Assembly: GCF_007990775.1 (NCBI RefSeq)
Contig: NZ_BJXB01000003.1
Coordinates: 124,001-188,000, forward strand
Direction of reading: 5' to 3'
Origin: Deinococcus cellulosilyticus NBRC 106333 = KACC 11606
GTDB taxonomy: Bacteria > Deinococcota > Deinococci > Deinococcales > Deinococcaceae
Length of the DNA: 64,000 nt
The first letter of the stretch is position 1. Each line of letters starts with the position of its first letter. Under the pieces are notes generated by a model. That model was not told where the DNA came from. It saw only the letters and a program-made list of their open reading frames with translations, and did not search any database. A program made the translations under genes and the position numbers. Shown here in pieces: positions 58,837-64,000 of this stretch.

Positions 58837-59248
58837 TTTGCGCTCCTGGGACAGTCCAGCCTGCCAGAGGGTCTGCAGGAGGATTCAACTTCAGGTTTCG
58901 GGGTGCGACGGGTACAGCAGTGGAGGGTGCAGGCCTGCCCGATCTGCCCGGTTGACGACCGGAGAAGAGAGCGAGGGCAGTGAGCAGGCCCACAGCACAA
59001 AAACCACCGAGCACCGCAAAAATTGAGACCTTCGAGTCACCACTGTCCACCGGGGAGGTTGAGGGCAGGTTTTGATGCGTGGTGTCTGAAGGGGGTGCTG
59101 CAGGTTGCAGGGCATCTGGCACAATGGGAGCTTCGTTCACCAGGGCCAGAGTCAGGGGGTCCAGGCCGGTCACAGGGGCCGGTGCTGGAGAAGAGGGAGC
59201 AGCTGCAGGGGGCACAGCCGCAGAGGTGGCCACCGAGCGGGGTCTCAT
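58829..59248 (-). CDS. Provirus protein with Ala/Pro-rich N-terminus and one membrane helix
   Basis: A 139-aa protein, with a long Ala/Pro/Ser-rich first half (SAAVPPAAAPSSPAPAPVTG), a membrane helix (VSIFAVLGGFCAVGLLTALA) and a basic/Pro C-terminal part. The ATG at 59248 is supported by GAGGGA and by a 4-nt ATGA overlap with the preceding gene; a longer frame upstream is rejected. Unknown function. Confidence 0.58.
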   Translation of the reverse strand: MRPRSVATSAAVPPAAAPSSPAPAPVTGLDPLTLALVNEAPIVPDALQPAAPPSDTTHQNLPSTSPVDSGDSKVSIFAVLGGFCAVGLLTALALFSGRQPGRSGRPAPSTAVPVAPRNLKLNPPADPLAGWTVPGAQNG

Positions 59249-59721
59249 CTGCGTTTCCCTCTGGATGTGGACGGGGTGCGGGAGGGATCTCCAGCTGCAG
59301 ATTCCAGTCCGGTTTTCCCTTCGTTGTAGACGGCACTCACACCGTCTGCGGCATCTCGACCGGCCCCACGGAACTGCTTGACCAGAACCGCGCCGGTGAA
59401 AAGCACAATGGCAAGGCCCCACATGCTCCAGGGATTGTTTACAGCGTCCTTGGCCACTTCGTTAAATGAGACTTTTCGGTCAGGCAGGACGGTTTGATCC
59501 AGCACAGGACTGGCCATCTTTTCCTGCACGTACCGGGTAAGACCGGGAGTATCGATCAGCTGACCCACGACCTGCTGAGGGTTGGCCAGTTTGTCACCAA
59601 GAGCTTTGAGCTCATCCATGGTGGCCAGCTTCTTGTTGATCATGTATGCACTCACGGCCAGCGTGATCACGAGCAGGAGACCGACCAGAATGGCAATCAG
59701 GGGAAGTGCAAGGACAGGCAT
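59245..59721 (-). CDS. Provirus two-span membrane protein
   Basis: A 158-aa protein with hydrophobic helices at the N-terminus (ALPLIAILVGLLLVITLAVS) and near residue 105 (WSMWGLAIVLFTGAVLV), joined by a hydrophilic segment (DELKALGDKLANPQQVVGQL). The C-terminus is Arg/Lys-rich. TAATG overlap with the preceding gene. Confidence 0.6.
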   Translation of the reverse strand: MPVLALPLIAILVGLLLVITLAVSAYMINKKLATMDELKALGDKLANPQQVVGQLIDTPGLTRYVQEKMASPVLDQTVLPDRKVSFNEVAKDAVNNPWSMWGLAIVLFTGAVLVKQFRGAGRDAADGVSAVYNEGKTGLESAAGDPSRTPSTSRGKRR

Positions 59722-60047
59722 TATTTCACCACCGAGAGCCAGAACCAGAATTCACCAGTGGCTTCTTCAAAGCCTTTTCTGGGGCGGAATTTTCCACCCA
59801 CTTTGTCGAGACCGGTGAGGGGATCAACAAAGTTGGTTGCTGGAAGTTTGATGTTGGGGTACTTCTGGTGAATTGCAGGAACGACCAACTTGTCCCACAC
59901 ATCCCCCACCAGGGCAAGGCGGTAGCCACCTGCAACCAACTTCACCACCCGCTTGAGAATGGGGTCTTTGACTCGGACCTCAAACCGGTATGCACCAGGG
60001 GGAAGTGAGGTGAGATCTGCAGTATTTTTCACACGCTGCTCTGCCAT
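59721..60047 (-). CDS. Provirus protein of unknown function
   Basis: A 108-aa soluble basic protein (RFEVRVKDPILKRVVKLVAG, KVGGKFRPRKGFEEATGEFW) ending in Trp-rich strands. It may bind nucleic acid or be a minor virion component. ATG 60047 has a weak ribosome-binding site; it is the first gene after the regulatory gap at 60.05-60.15 kb and so may begin the late (structural) transcript. Confidence 0.55.
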   Translation of the reverse strand: MAEQRVKNTADLTSLPPGAYRFEVRVKDPILKRVVKLVAGGYRLALVGDVWDKLVVPAIHQKYPNIKLPATNFVDPLTGLDKVGGKFRPRKGFEEATGEFWFWLSVVK

Positions 60048-60168
60048 GGTTCCAGAGTGGTGTATCCGATCACACAAAAAAACACCGGTTCATGCGCATG
60101 GTTCGTGAGCACGGACCGTGAGCACGGTGCATGCTTTTGGTGGTGCTGGAGGGTTTACTCCAGCACCA
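60048..60168. promoter_or_regulatory. Intergenic control region between early and structural provirus genes
   Basis: Contains the 11-bp palindrome CACGGACCGTG (60110-60120) flanked by two copies of CGTGAGCACGG, a run of seven T on the minus strand (60076-60082), and an 11-bp perfect hairpin, TGGTGCTGGAG (60141) with CTCCAGCACCA (60158), spanning the upstream stop codon. The palindrome recurs at 60401-60411. It looks like a late promoter/operator or transcription stop. Confidence 0.5.
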
Positions 60169-60568
60169 GGGTCAATTTTGCTGAGCCGTGCAGTTTGATG
60201 TCCAGCAGGAGGTCCATCAGCACACGCTCAAAATGCTTCCCGGTCTGGTGGTCCTGCAGGCGCTTCCGGAGGAACAGCAGGAGGTCATGCATCCGGAGCC
60301 TGTACCACTTGGAAGAATACGTGAGTTGTGATGCTGGAGCGTCCTGCACAAACTGGTGTTTGATCAGTCTGTACCGTTTGGCCACCTGCACATCAAAAAC
60401 CACGGACCGTGAACCTGGGCTGACACTGATCACGATCAGGGCATAGTAACCCGTTGCACCAGGCCTGCGGTGCAGGGTCCGGATGTGGTTCCCTGGAGCA
60501 CTGTAAAAGGGGTCTCGGAGGTTTACCAGATGGTGAATGTCACGGTTCATGTTTTTCAGAACCCCCAT
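60155..60568 (-). CDS. Provirus protein of unknown function, possible DNA-binding
   Basis: A 137-aa (or 131-aa) basic protein: IRTLHRRPGATGYYALIVIS, RSVVFDVQVAKRYRLIKHQF, and helices RMHDLLLFLRKRLQDHQTGK. ATG 60568 overlaps the previous gene by 13 nt; ATG 60550 is an alternative. A copy of the CACGGACCGTG palindrome lies inside the gene. Not recognised. Confidence 0.5.
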   Translation of the reverse strand: MGVLKNMNRDIHHLVNLRDPFYSAPGNHIRTLHRRPGATGYYALIVISVSPGSRSVVFDVQVAKRYRLIKHQFVQDAPASQLTYSSKWYRLRMHDLLLFLRKRLQDHQTGKHFERVLMDLLLDIKLHGSAKLTLVLE

Positions 60569-60816
60569 CCCACACCCACCATGCGCATGAAGCGTGACAA
60601 TTGCCGTTTGAAACGCAATCTGCGTTGAACCAACAAATCGGCCTGTTCAATTGCAGAATACTTGCACGGCACAGTCTGAACCACGTCCCTGAAGTGATTC
60701 TTGGCGTTCCGAAGCCTGACATCTGCACGTCTGGCCAGTTGTTTCAGCTCCTCATTGCTGAAACGGTAGAAACCATTCTGGTATCCCCAATCGTTTAAAG
60801 CCTGCAGGTCTCTCAC
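60556..60816 (-). CDS. Provirus small basic protein
   Basis: An 86-aa Arg-rich helical protein (EELKQLARRADVRLRNAKNH, RRLRFKRQLSRFMRM). No motif recognised; DNA binding is plausible. The GTG start overlaps the preceding stop (GTGA). Confidence 0.5.
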   Translation of the reverse strand: MRDLQALNDWGYQNGFYRFSNEELKQLARRADVRLRNAKNHFRDVVQTVPCKYSAIEQADLLVQRRLRFKRQLSRFMRMVGVGWGF

Positions 60817-60965
60817 TGGCCACCTGCAGGAATGAACAGACTAAAGATCCACATGAATGCAATCATGCCGAGAGCCAGGCCTGCCCCGATCAATGGCAAA
60901 CCGAGCATTGCAGCCACAGCCAGGAGCAGCAGGTCTTTGAAGTGGTCCCAGTCCCACCGGCTCAC
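60813..60965 (-). CDS. Provirus 50-aa membrane protein
   Basis: A short gene between two GTGA overlaps: its GTG overlaps the stop of the RadC-N-like gene and its stop overlaps the next GTG. The product has two hydrophobic stretches (LLLLAVAAMLGLPLIGAGLA, MIAFMWIFSLFIPAG), a hairpin-like or long membrane anchor. Function unknown; holin is possible. Confidence 0.55.
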   Translation of the reverse strand: MSRWDWDHFKDLLLLAVAAMLGLPLIGAGLALGMIAFMWIFSLFIPAGGQ

Positions 60966-61309
60966 TGGTGGCCACCTTTGGGGGGTTCTGCTTCACCGCA
61001 CACCCGCAAACTCAGTTCATAGAGCACTTCCAGCAGTGCAGCTGTTGCAGGGCCGATGTTGGGGGCCCCGATCATGTTCTGTCCGGATTCGATCTGGTCC
61101 AGGTTGCTGAGGGAGCCGCACCGATCCAGCACTGCCTCTGCAGCGGTGCGGTTGTGCAGGGCCACACTGAGCAGTTCCAGGTCGGTCATGTCCTCGACCT
61201 TTCGGGGGTTGCGCTTGCTGAACAACCGACTGGCCAGAAGTCGGGCGCTCTGGAGCAGGTGGATGGTGGTTTCAGTTTCAGTTGATGGTGCAGGTGCTGT
61301 TGCCGTCAT
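60962..61309 (-). CDS. RadC N-terminal (UPF0758 HhH)-like domain protein
   Basis: A 115-aa protein. From about residue 35, DMTDLELLSVALHNRTAAEA, LDRCGSLSNLDQIESGQNMI and GAPNIGPATAALLEVLYELS follow the pattern of the helix-hairpin-helix N-domain of RadC/UPF0758, but the JAB/MPN metallo-domain is missing. It may bind DNA during virus replication. ATG 61309 follows GGGAG. In the 132-bp gap upstream, CAGGT/ACCTG (61413-61430) is a possible operator. Confidence 0.6.
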   Translation of the reverse strand: MTATAPAPSTETETTIHLLQSARLLASRLFSKRNPRKVEDMTDLELLSVALHNRTAAEAVLDRCGSLSNLDQIESGQNMIGAPNIGPATAALLEVLYELSLRVCGEAEPPKGGHQ

Positions 61310-61412
61310 GATGATCTCCCAAACCCTGTACACGCCCCGTGATCATTCTTGTGCTGCACGCTGTTTTCTACCCGCTCTCCAGAATGCGTTTTAAGGCCTC
61401 TCCAAATCCTTT

Positions 61413-61430
61413 CAGGTATTAGATGACCTG
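61413..61430. promoter_or_regulatory. Inverted repeat in provirus intergenic gap
   Basis: CAGGT and ACCTG separated by 8 AT-rich bases, in one of only two non-coding gaps of the minus-strand gene row. A candidate operator; no clear promoter is seen around it. Confidence 0.35.
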
Positions 61431-61441
61431 CGCTTTTTGCC

Positions 61442-61849
61442 TTACAGGGCCTCTATCAGTCGGTGGTGTTCCTCCTTTCCGGTTCCATCCCACGGTTTGG
61501 TGTACGCAGGCAGCTGATTCTGGAACTGATCGACTTCATGGGGTGCCAGGTGGTAAGAAATCTGGCCACCATCAGGCATGTCGATGAAAAGCACATGGCA
61601 CCAGTCCGGGGTTTCATCCGGATCGATCCCGATCCCGGCCTGCAGGCCAAGCTCAATGCTGTACTTTGCCAGGGCCATGGCCAGCATGTTCCTCTGGTGG
61701 TACACATCTTCCAGATTGGCCTGCAGATCGGCTTTCTCCTGCTCCAGGTCCTGCAGGAGAAACCGGTCTGCTTTGCGCCCCATCAGACCGACATAAAAGC
61801 CGAGCAGCAAGCAAATGAGTGCGAACCATACGGGCACCTCATTCAGCAT
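61442..61849 (-). CDS. Provirus protein with N-terminal membrane anchor
   Basis: A 135-aa protein with a membrane helix (VWFALICLLLGFYVGLMG), a coiled coil (LLQDLEQEKADLQANLEDVY) and a C-terminal soluble part (WCHVLFIDMPDGGQISYHLA). ATG 61849 follows GGAGG and lies inside the end of the preceding gene. Not recognised. Confidence 0.58.
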   Translation of the reverse strand: MLNEVPVWFALICLLLGFYVGLMGRKADRFLLQDLEQEKADLQANLEDVYHQRNMLAMALAKYSIELGLQAGIGIDPDETPDWCHVLFIDMPDGGQISYHLAPHEVDQFQNQLPAYTKPWDGTGKEEHHRLIEAL

Positions 61850-62237
61850 GGGTCCCCTCCTCTCTCCAGGGGTGGGCCCTGAGGAAATCACGGGTTCTCC
61901 GGACGGTCAGCTTTTCAATGGCCACCTGGATCTCCCTGAAGATCTTGTGTTCTTCTTTCTCCAGCAGCTGGGCCGCATGCAGGATTTCCCTGCTCTCCAG
62001 GTGCGCGACCTCATGCGCGATGGTTTCCCAACATTCCTGCAGGGAGTCCATCTGAGAGGGATCAAACTGCAGATCAGCCTCCAGGTATGCGTCCAGGTAG
62101 TAGAGCTGGGCCAGCTTGTTCTCTTCTCTCCGGGTAGCGGTCAGGTGGATTTTGATTTCCTCTGGAATCCCAAAAAACCGTTTGGCTTCCACCCTTGCCA
62201 GTTCTGCAATCTCCATGGCCTTCTCAGGATCAAGCAT
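61839..62237 (-). CDS. Small provirus protein with HExxH motif
   Basis: A 132-aa acidic, mostly helical protein. The segment ECWETIAHEVAHLESREILH contains HEVAH preceded by hydrophobic and acidic residues, as in zinc metalloproteases of the minigluzincin/ImmA type. No clear third ligand can be assigned, so activity is uncertain. It sits in the early part of the provirus, where ImmA-like proteases often act on repressors. ATG 62237 overlaps the previous gene by 8 nt. Confidence 0.5.
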   Translation of the reverse strand: MLDPEKAMEIAELARVEAKRFFGIPEEIKIHLTATRREENKLAQLYYLDAYLEADLQFDPSQMDSLQECWETIAHEVAHLESREILHAAQLLEKEEHKIFREIQVAIEKLTVRRTRDFLRAHPWREEGTHAE

Positions 62238-62739
62238 GGTCTTCCTCCTGCAGGAGATGGGGCTGGGTGGCCACCGGCTGAACAGGCAGGCCCCACTTTT
62301 TGATCTTGTACCACCCCTTGACTTCCAGGCTGGATTTCACCAGGCCCTGCTTCTCCAGCTTCCGGAGCCAGTATTCAACCCAAGTCAAAGCCTTGCTTTC
62401 TTCGTGCAGGAAGTTGCTCTGTTCATCTGACCATCCTGTTTCAGGGAGGCCCCACCCGGTGATCAGAATGTGCCACTGTACAGAAACAGTTGTCACCTCA
62501 TGCCGGTGTTTCTTTTTAAGAACCTCCAGGGCCTGCAGCACCAGCTGGGCCCGGTTGCTCTCCAGATCTGGAGCGGGGTGCACCTGCTTCCAGCACTCTG
62601 CACACCAGACCTGGGATTCGTCTTGCTGAAGTCTTTTGTCTTTGGGGTGCACCAGGCGCTTCACCACATGGCCGCATGAAACGTGAAAATGGTAGGCAAT
62701 CCCCTGCCCTCTCTCGACTCTGGTCACTGCTCTGAACAT
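62230..62739 (-). CDS. Provirus zinc-ribbon/winged-helix-like protein
   Basis: A 169-aa protein. CGHVVKR and later CAECWKQ give a Cys/His zinc-ribbon-like N-terminus; the C-terminal part (ESKALTWVEYWLRKLEKQGL, VKSSLEVKGWYKIKKWGLPV) looks like a winged helix. This suggests a DNA-binding regulator or replication accessory. ATG 62739 follows AAGGAG and is 10 nt from the next upstream gene. Confidence 0.55.
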   Translation of the reverse strand: MFRAVTRVERGQGIAYHFHVSCGHVVKRLVHPKDKRLQQDESQVWCAECWKQVHPAPDLESNRAQLVLQALEVLKKKHRHEVTTVSVQWHILITGWGLPETGWSDEQSNFLHEESKALTWVEYWLRKLEKQGLVKSSLEVKGWYKIKKWGLPVQPVATQPHLLQEEDHA

Positions 62740-62749
62740 TAGGTCTCCT

Positions 62750-64000
62750 TCATGCTTTCACCCGTGTCACACAGTCGCGGGGCTGCAACACCAGTTCATC
62801 CCACAGGTCGAGCTGTTTCAGCCTCCACACCAGGGCCGCACCGGGTTTTTTGCGGATCTCGCCTTCACGCATGGACTCGTCCAGCCATGCCAGTTGATTC
62901 AGCAGGTATTCAAAACGGTCTCTGCCCTGGTCCTTCATCCGCAGCAGTTGCCAGAGGATGAAACGGTAACAGTTCACGTTGGAAACGTCGTTGTACCGCT
63001 GAGAAATTCCGTTCGAGAGAATTTCAACCCGTGCGCCACGTTCGTTTCTGGGGCAGTCCCGGAGGGTCAACAGGTCAAAAATGGTGTCCAGGTGCACCGG
63101 AGATACATTACTAACGGTTTCCTTTTGTTTAAAACCAACAAAAGACGGTGATAACGACCAATTACTTATAAGTATTTGTGCGTCTAACATCTCTTCGGCT
63201 TCTGATGTATCTCCGGTCCTGCTTTGCAGAAAATTCCAGACCGTTTTTTTGTCGGCCATGTCAGCTTCCAGGTCACGCCACTCCTGCCTGAGTTCATCTG
63301 GGGTGAATCGGGGGGTGAAGTCACTGGAGGGGTCCAGTTTCACGCAAAAGAGGGTGCCGGTACGCCGCACCACCAGAGAAGGGTCATGCCGTTTGCCCCT
63401 GCGCTTCACTGTGGTCGTTTTGGGGGCATCCTCTGAGGTCACAGGGGGATTTGTGCCCTCCTCTCCTTCTGAGGCCTCTGAGGGCTTCTCAGGAGCAGGA
63501 ATCCAGGTGGTTTTGCCCTTCCATGCCACCAGGCCATGACGGATCAGGTGATGGCGGATTTCGTACAGGTAACTGCTGCTGTAACCGGTGTATTCCATCA
63601 GCAGTTCTGCAGGCAGGTGGAAGGTCACAGACTTCATGAGATCCAGGCGCATGCCAATGGTTCGCCCGTAGGTGCGAGCCAGGCGCTGCAGGGCCCTGTA
63701 CACCACATCAGCTGCAGGAGGCAGGGACTTCATCATGGACTGGTAAATCGGGCACTGGTCCAGAAGTTGGTCCACCTCATCTTTCAGCACCTCTTCCAGG
63801 GGCTTTGGTTCCGTCATGATGGGAAGCACATCATCTGTGCGCCGTCTGGCCACCCGTGGATCTGGAGCCATCCCTTTGGGCATGGCTTGTGTGAAATCTC
63901 GCAATTTTTCGGGTGTGGGCTTTGCTACAGTCGGAACAGGCCCGGCTTCGGGTAGCAGGTATTGCTGGGCCTGTCTTGCAATCTCAGCAGCTGTCTCCTG
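62750..64000 (-). CDS. Replication-initiator-like winged-helix protein (5' end beyond window)
   Basis: At least 416 residues are visible, and the frame is open to the window edge, so the start lies outside; TTG 63904 and ATG 63883 are internal alternatives. Residues around SVTFHLPAELLMEYTGYSSS and YLYEIRHHLIRHGLVAWKGK form a winged helix; a Glu/Ser/Thr-rich linker follows, then a helical C-domain ending LVWRLKQLDLWDELVL. The layout resembles plasmid and phage replication initiators or DnaD-like loaders, but no catalytic motif is seen. A local AT-rich segment bounded by inverted repeats lies inside (63.1-63.2 kb). Confidence 0.5.
   Translation of the reverse strand, partial: QETAAEIARQAQQYLLPEAGPVPTVAKPTPEKLRDFTQAMPKGMAPDPRVARRRTDDVLPIMTEPKPLEEVLKDEVDQLLDQCPIYQSMMKSLPPAADVVYRALQRLARTYGRTIGMRLDLMKSVTFHLPAELLMEYTGYSSSYLYEIRHHLIRHGLVAWKGKTTWIPAPEKPSEASEGEEGTNPPVTSEDAPKTTTVKRRGKRHDPSLVVRRTGTLFCVKLDPSSDFTPRFTPDELRQEWRDLEADMADKKTVWNFLQSRTGDTSEAEEMLDAQILISNWSLSPSFVGFKQKETVSNVSPVHLDTIFDLLTLRDCPRNERGARVEILSNGISQRYNDVSNVNCYRFILWQLLRMKDQGRDRFEYLLNQLAWLDESMREGEIRKKPGAALVWRLKQLDLWDELVLQPRDCVTRVKA
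63097..63216. repeat. AT-rich segment bounded by perfect 12-bp inverted repeats
   Basis: CCGGAGATACAT (63097-63108) and ATGTATCTCCGG (63205-63216) bound 96 bp that are much more AT-rich than the surrounding gene. Inside are GGTTT/AAACC and TTTTGTT/AACAAAA nested pairs and the palindrome ACTTATAAGT. The frame stays open across it. Candidate replication origin or in-frame palindromic insertion. Confidence 0.6.

Larger units (their letters stand above)
47520..64000. mobile_element. Integrated membrane-containing icosahedral virus (P23-77-like provirus), right end beyond window
   Basis: The region from the broken frnE copy to the window edge carries a serine recombinase on the plus strand and about 26 minus-strand genes. 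It includes an FtsK/HerA-type packaging ATPase, a membrane protein, two adjacent small capsid-like proteins (163 and 258 aa), two cell-wall enzymes, about eight single-span membrane proteins, probable spike proteins and a replication-initiator-like protein. Gene order and sizes fit viruses with two major capsid proteins such as Thermus phage P23-77 (about 17 kb). No terminase, portal or tail gene is present. At least 16.4 kb of it lies in the window, so it is near full length. Assignment rests on organisation, not on a database match. Confidence 0.75.

Noticed and set aside
58829..59422. Longer form of the Ala/Pro-rich provirus protein starting at 59422
   Set aside because: The extra N-terminus is Arg/Cys-rich antisense-like sequence over the neighbouring gene; the ATG at 59248 has a ribosome-binding site and ATGA coupling.

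Overview
The window looks like a chromosomal segment of a Deinococcus-type bacterium (Deinococcota). The support is indirect: many genes have a TANNNT -10 box only 6-7 nt before the start codon (leaderless transcription, typical of this phylum), there is a CarD-type RNA polymerase regulator, two FrnE-like DsbA proteins, and moderately high GC with G/C-ending codons. No rRNA gene or other definitive marker is present, so the genus is an inference.

Layout. 0-9.7 kb holds metabolic genes: a xylulokinase-like kinase cut by the window edge, a ZapE/AFG1 ATPase, an M3 oligopeptidase, an M20 peptidase, a phosphohexomutase and a secreted lipoprotein. 9.76-22.3 kb is a tightly coupled surface-polysaccharide operon: mannose-1-P guanylyltransferase, a WbaP-type initiating transferase, five genes for a CDP-3,6-dideoxyhexose (ascarylose-type) sugar, a Wzx-like flippase and four glycosyltransferases. 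22.4-36 kb contains a tRNA-Glu, a CorC-type transporter, a GGDEF protein fused to a ribbon-helix-helix-like tail, an ABC-2 exporter, a glycogen-debranching-type glucosidase, an azoreductase/HxlR pair with paired operators, CarD, RsmA, a PfkB kinase and a short bL25-like protein. 36-47.5 kb has a MacB-like efflux operon behind a long structured leader, a macro-domain/GNAT pair, an FrnE-like protein, a LacI regulator with its GH4 glycosidase, and an NmrA-type reductase.

47.5-64 kb is the most interesting part: an integrated virus that runs past the right edge of the window. It has interrupted a second frnE-like gene, which loses its C-terminus at about 47.52 kb. A small serine recombinase lies just inside this junction, followed by about 15 kb of minus-strand genes, most of which overlap by 1-17 nt. 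The order FtsK/HerA-type packaging ATPase, membrane protein, small single-domain capsid protein (163 aa), larger capsid protein (258 aa), then many single-span membrane proteins, plus M23 endopeptidase and lytic transglycosylase genes, matches the plan of tailless membrane-containing icosahedral viruses with two major capsid proteins (Thermus phage P23-77 type). No tail, portal or terminase gene is visible.

Intergenic regions carry a distinctive repeat class: tandem 7-bp units of different sequence at each locus, in three cases as inverted arms about 100-140 bp apart. Regulatory signals that can be read directly include leaderless promoters, extended -10 promoters before carD, pfkB and the bL25-like gene, HxlR/YodB-type operators, LacI operators and several intrinsic terminators.
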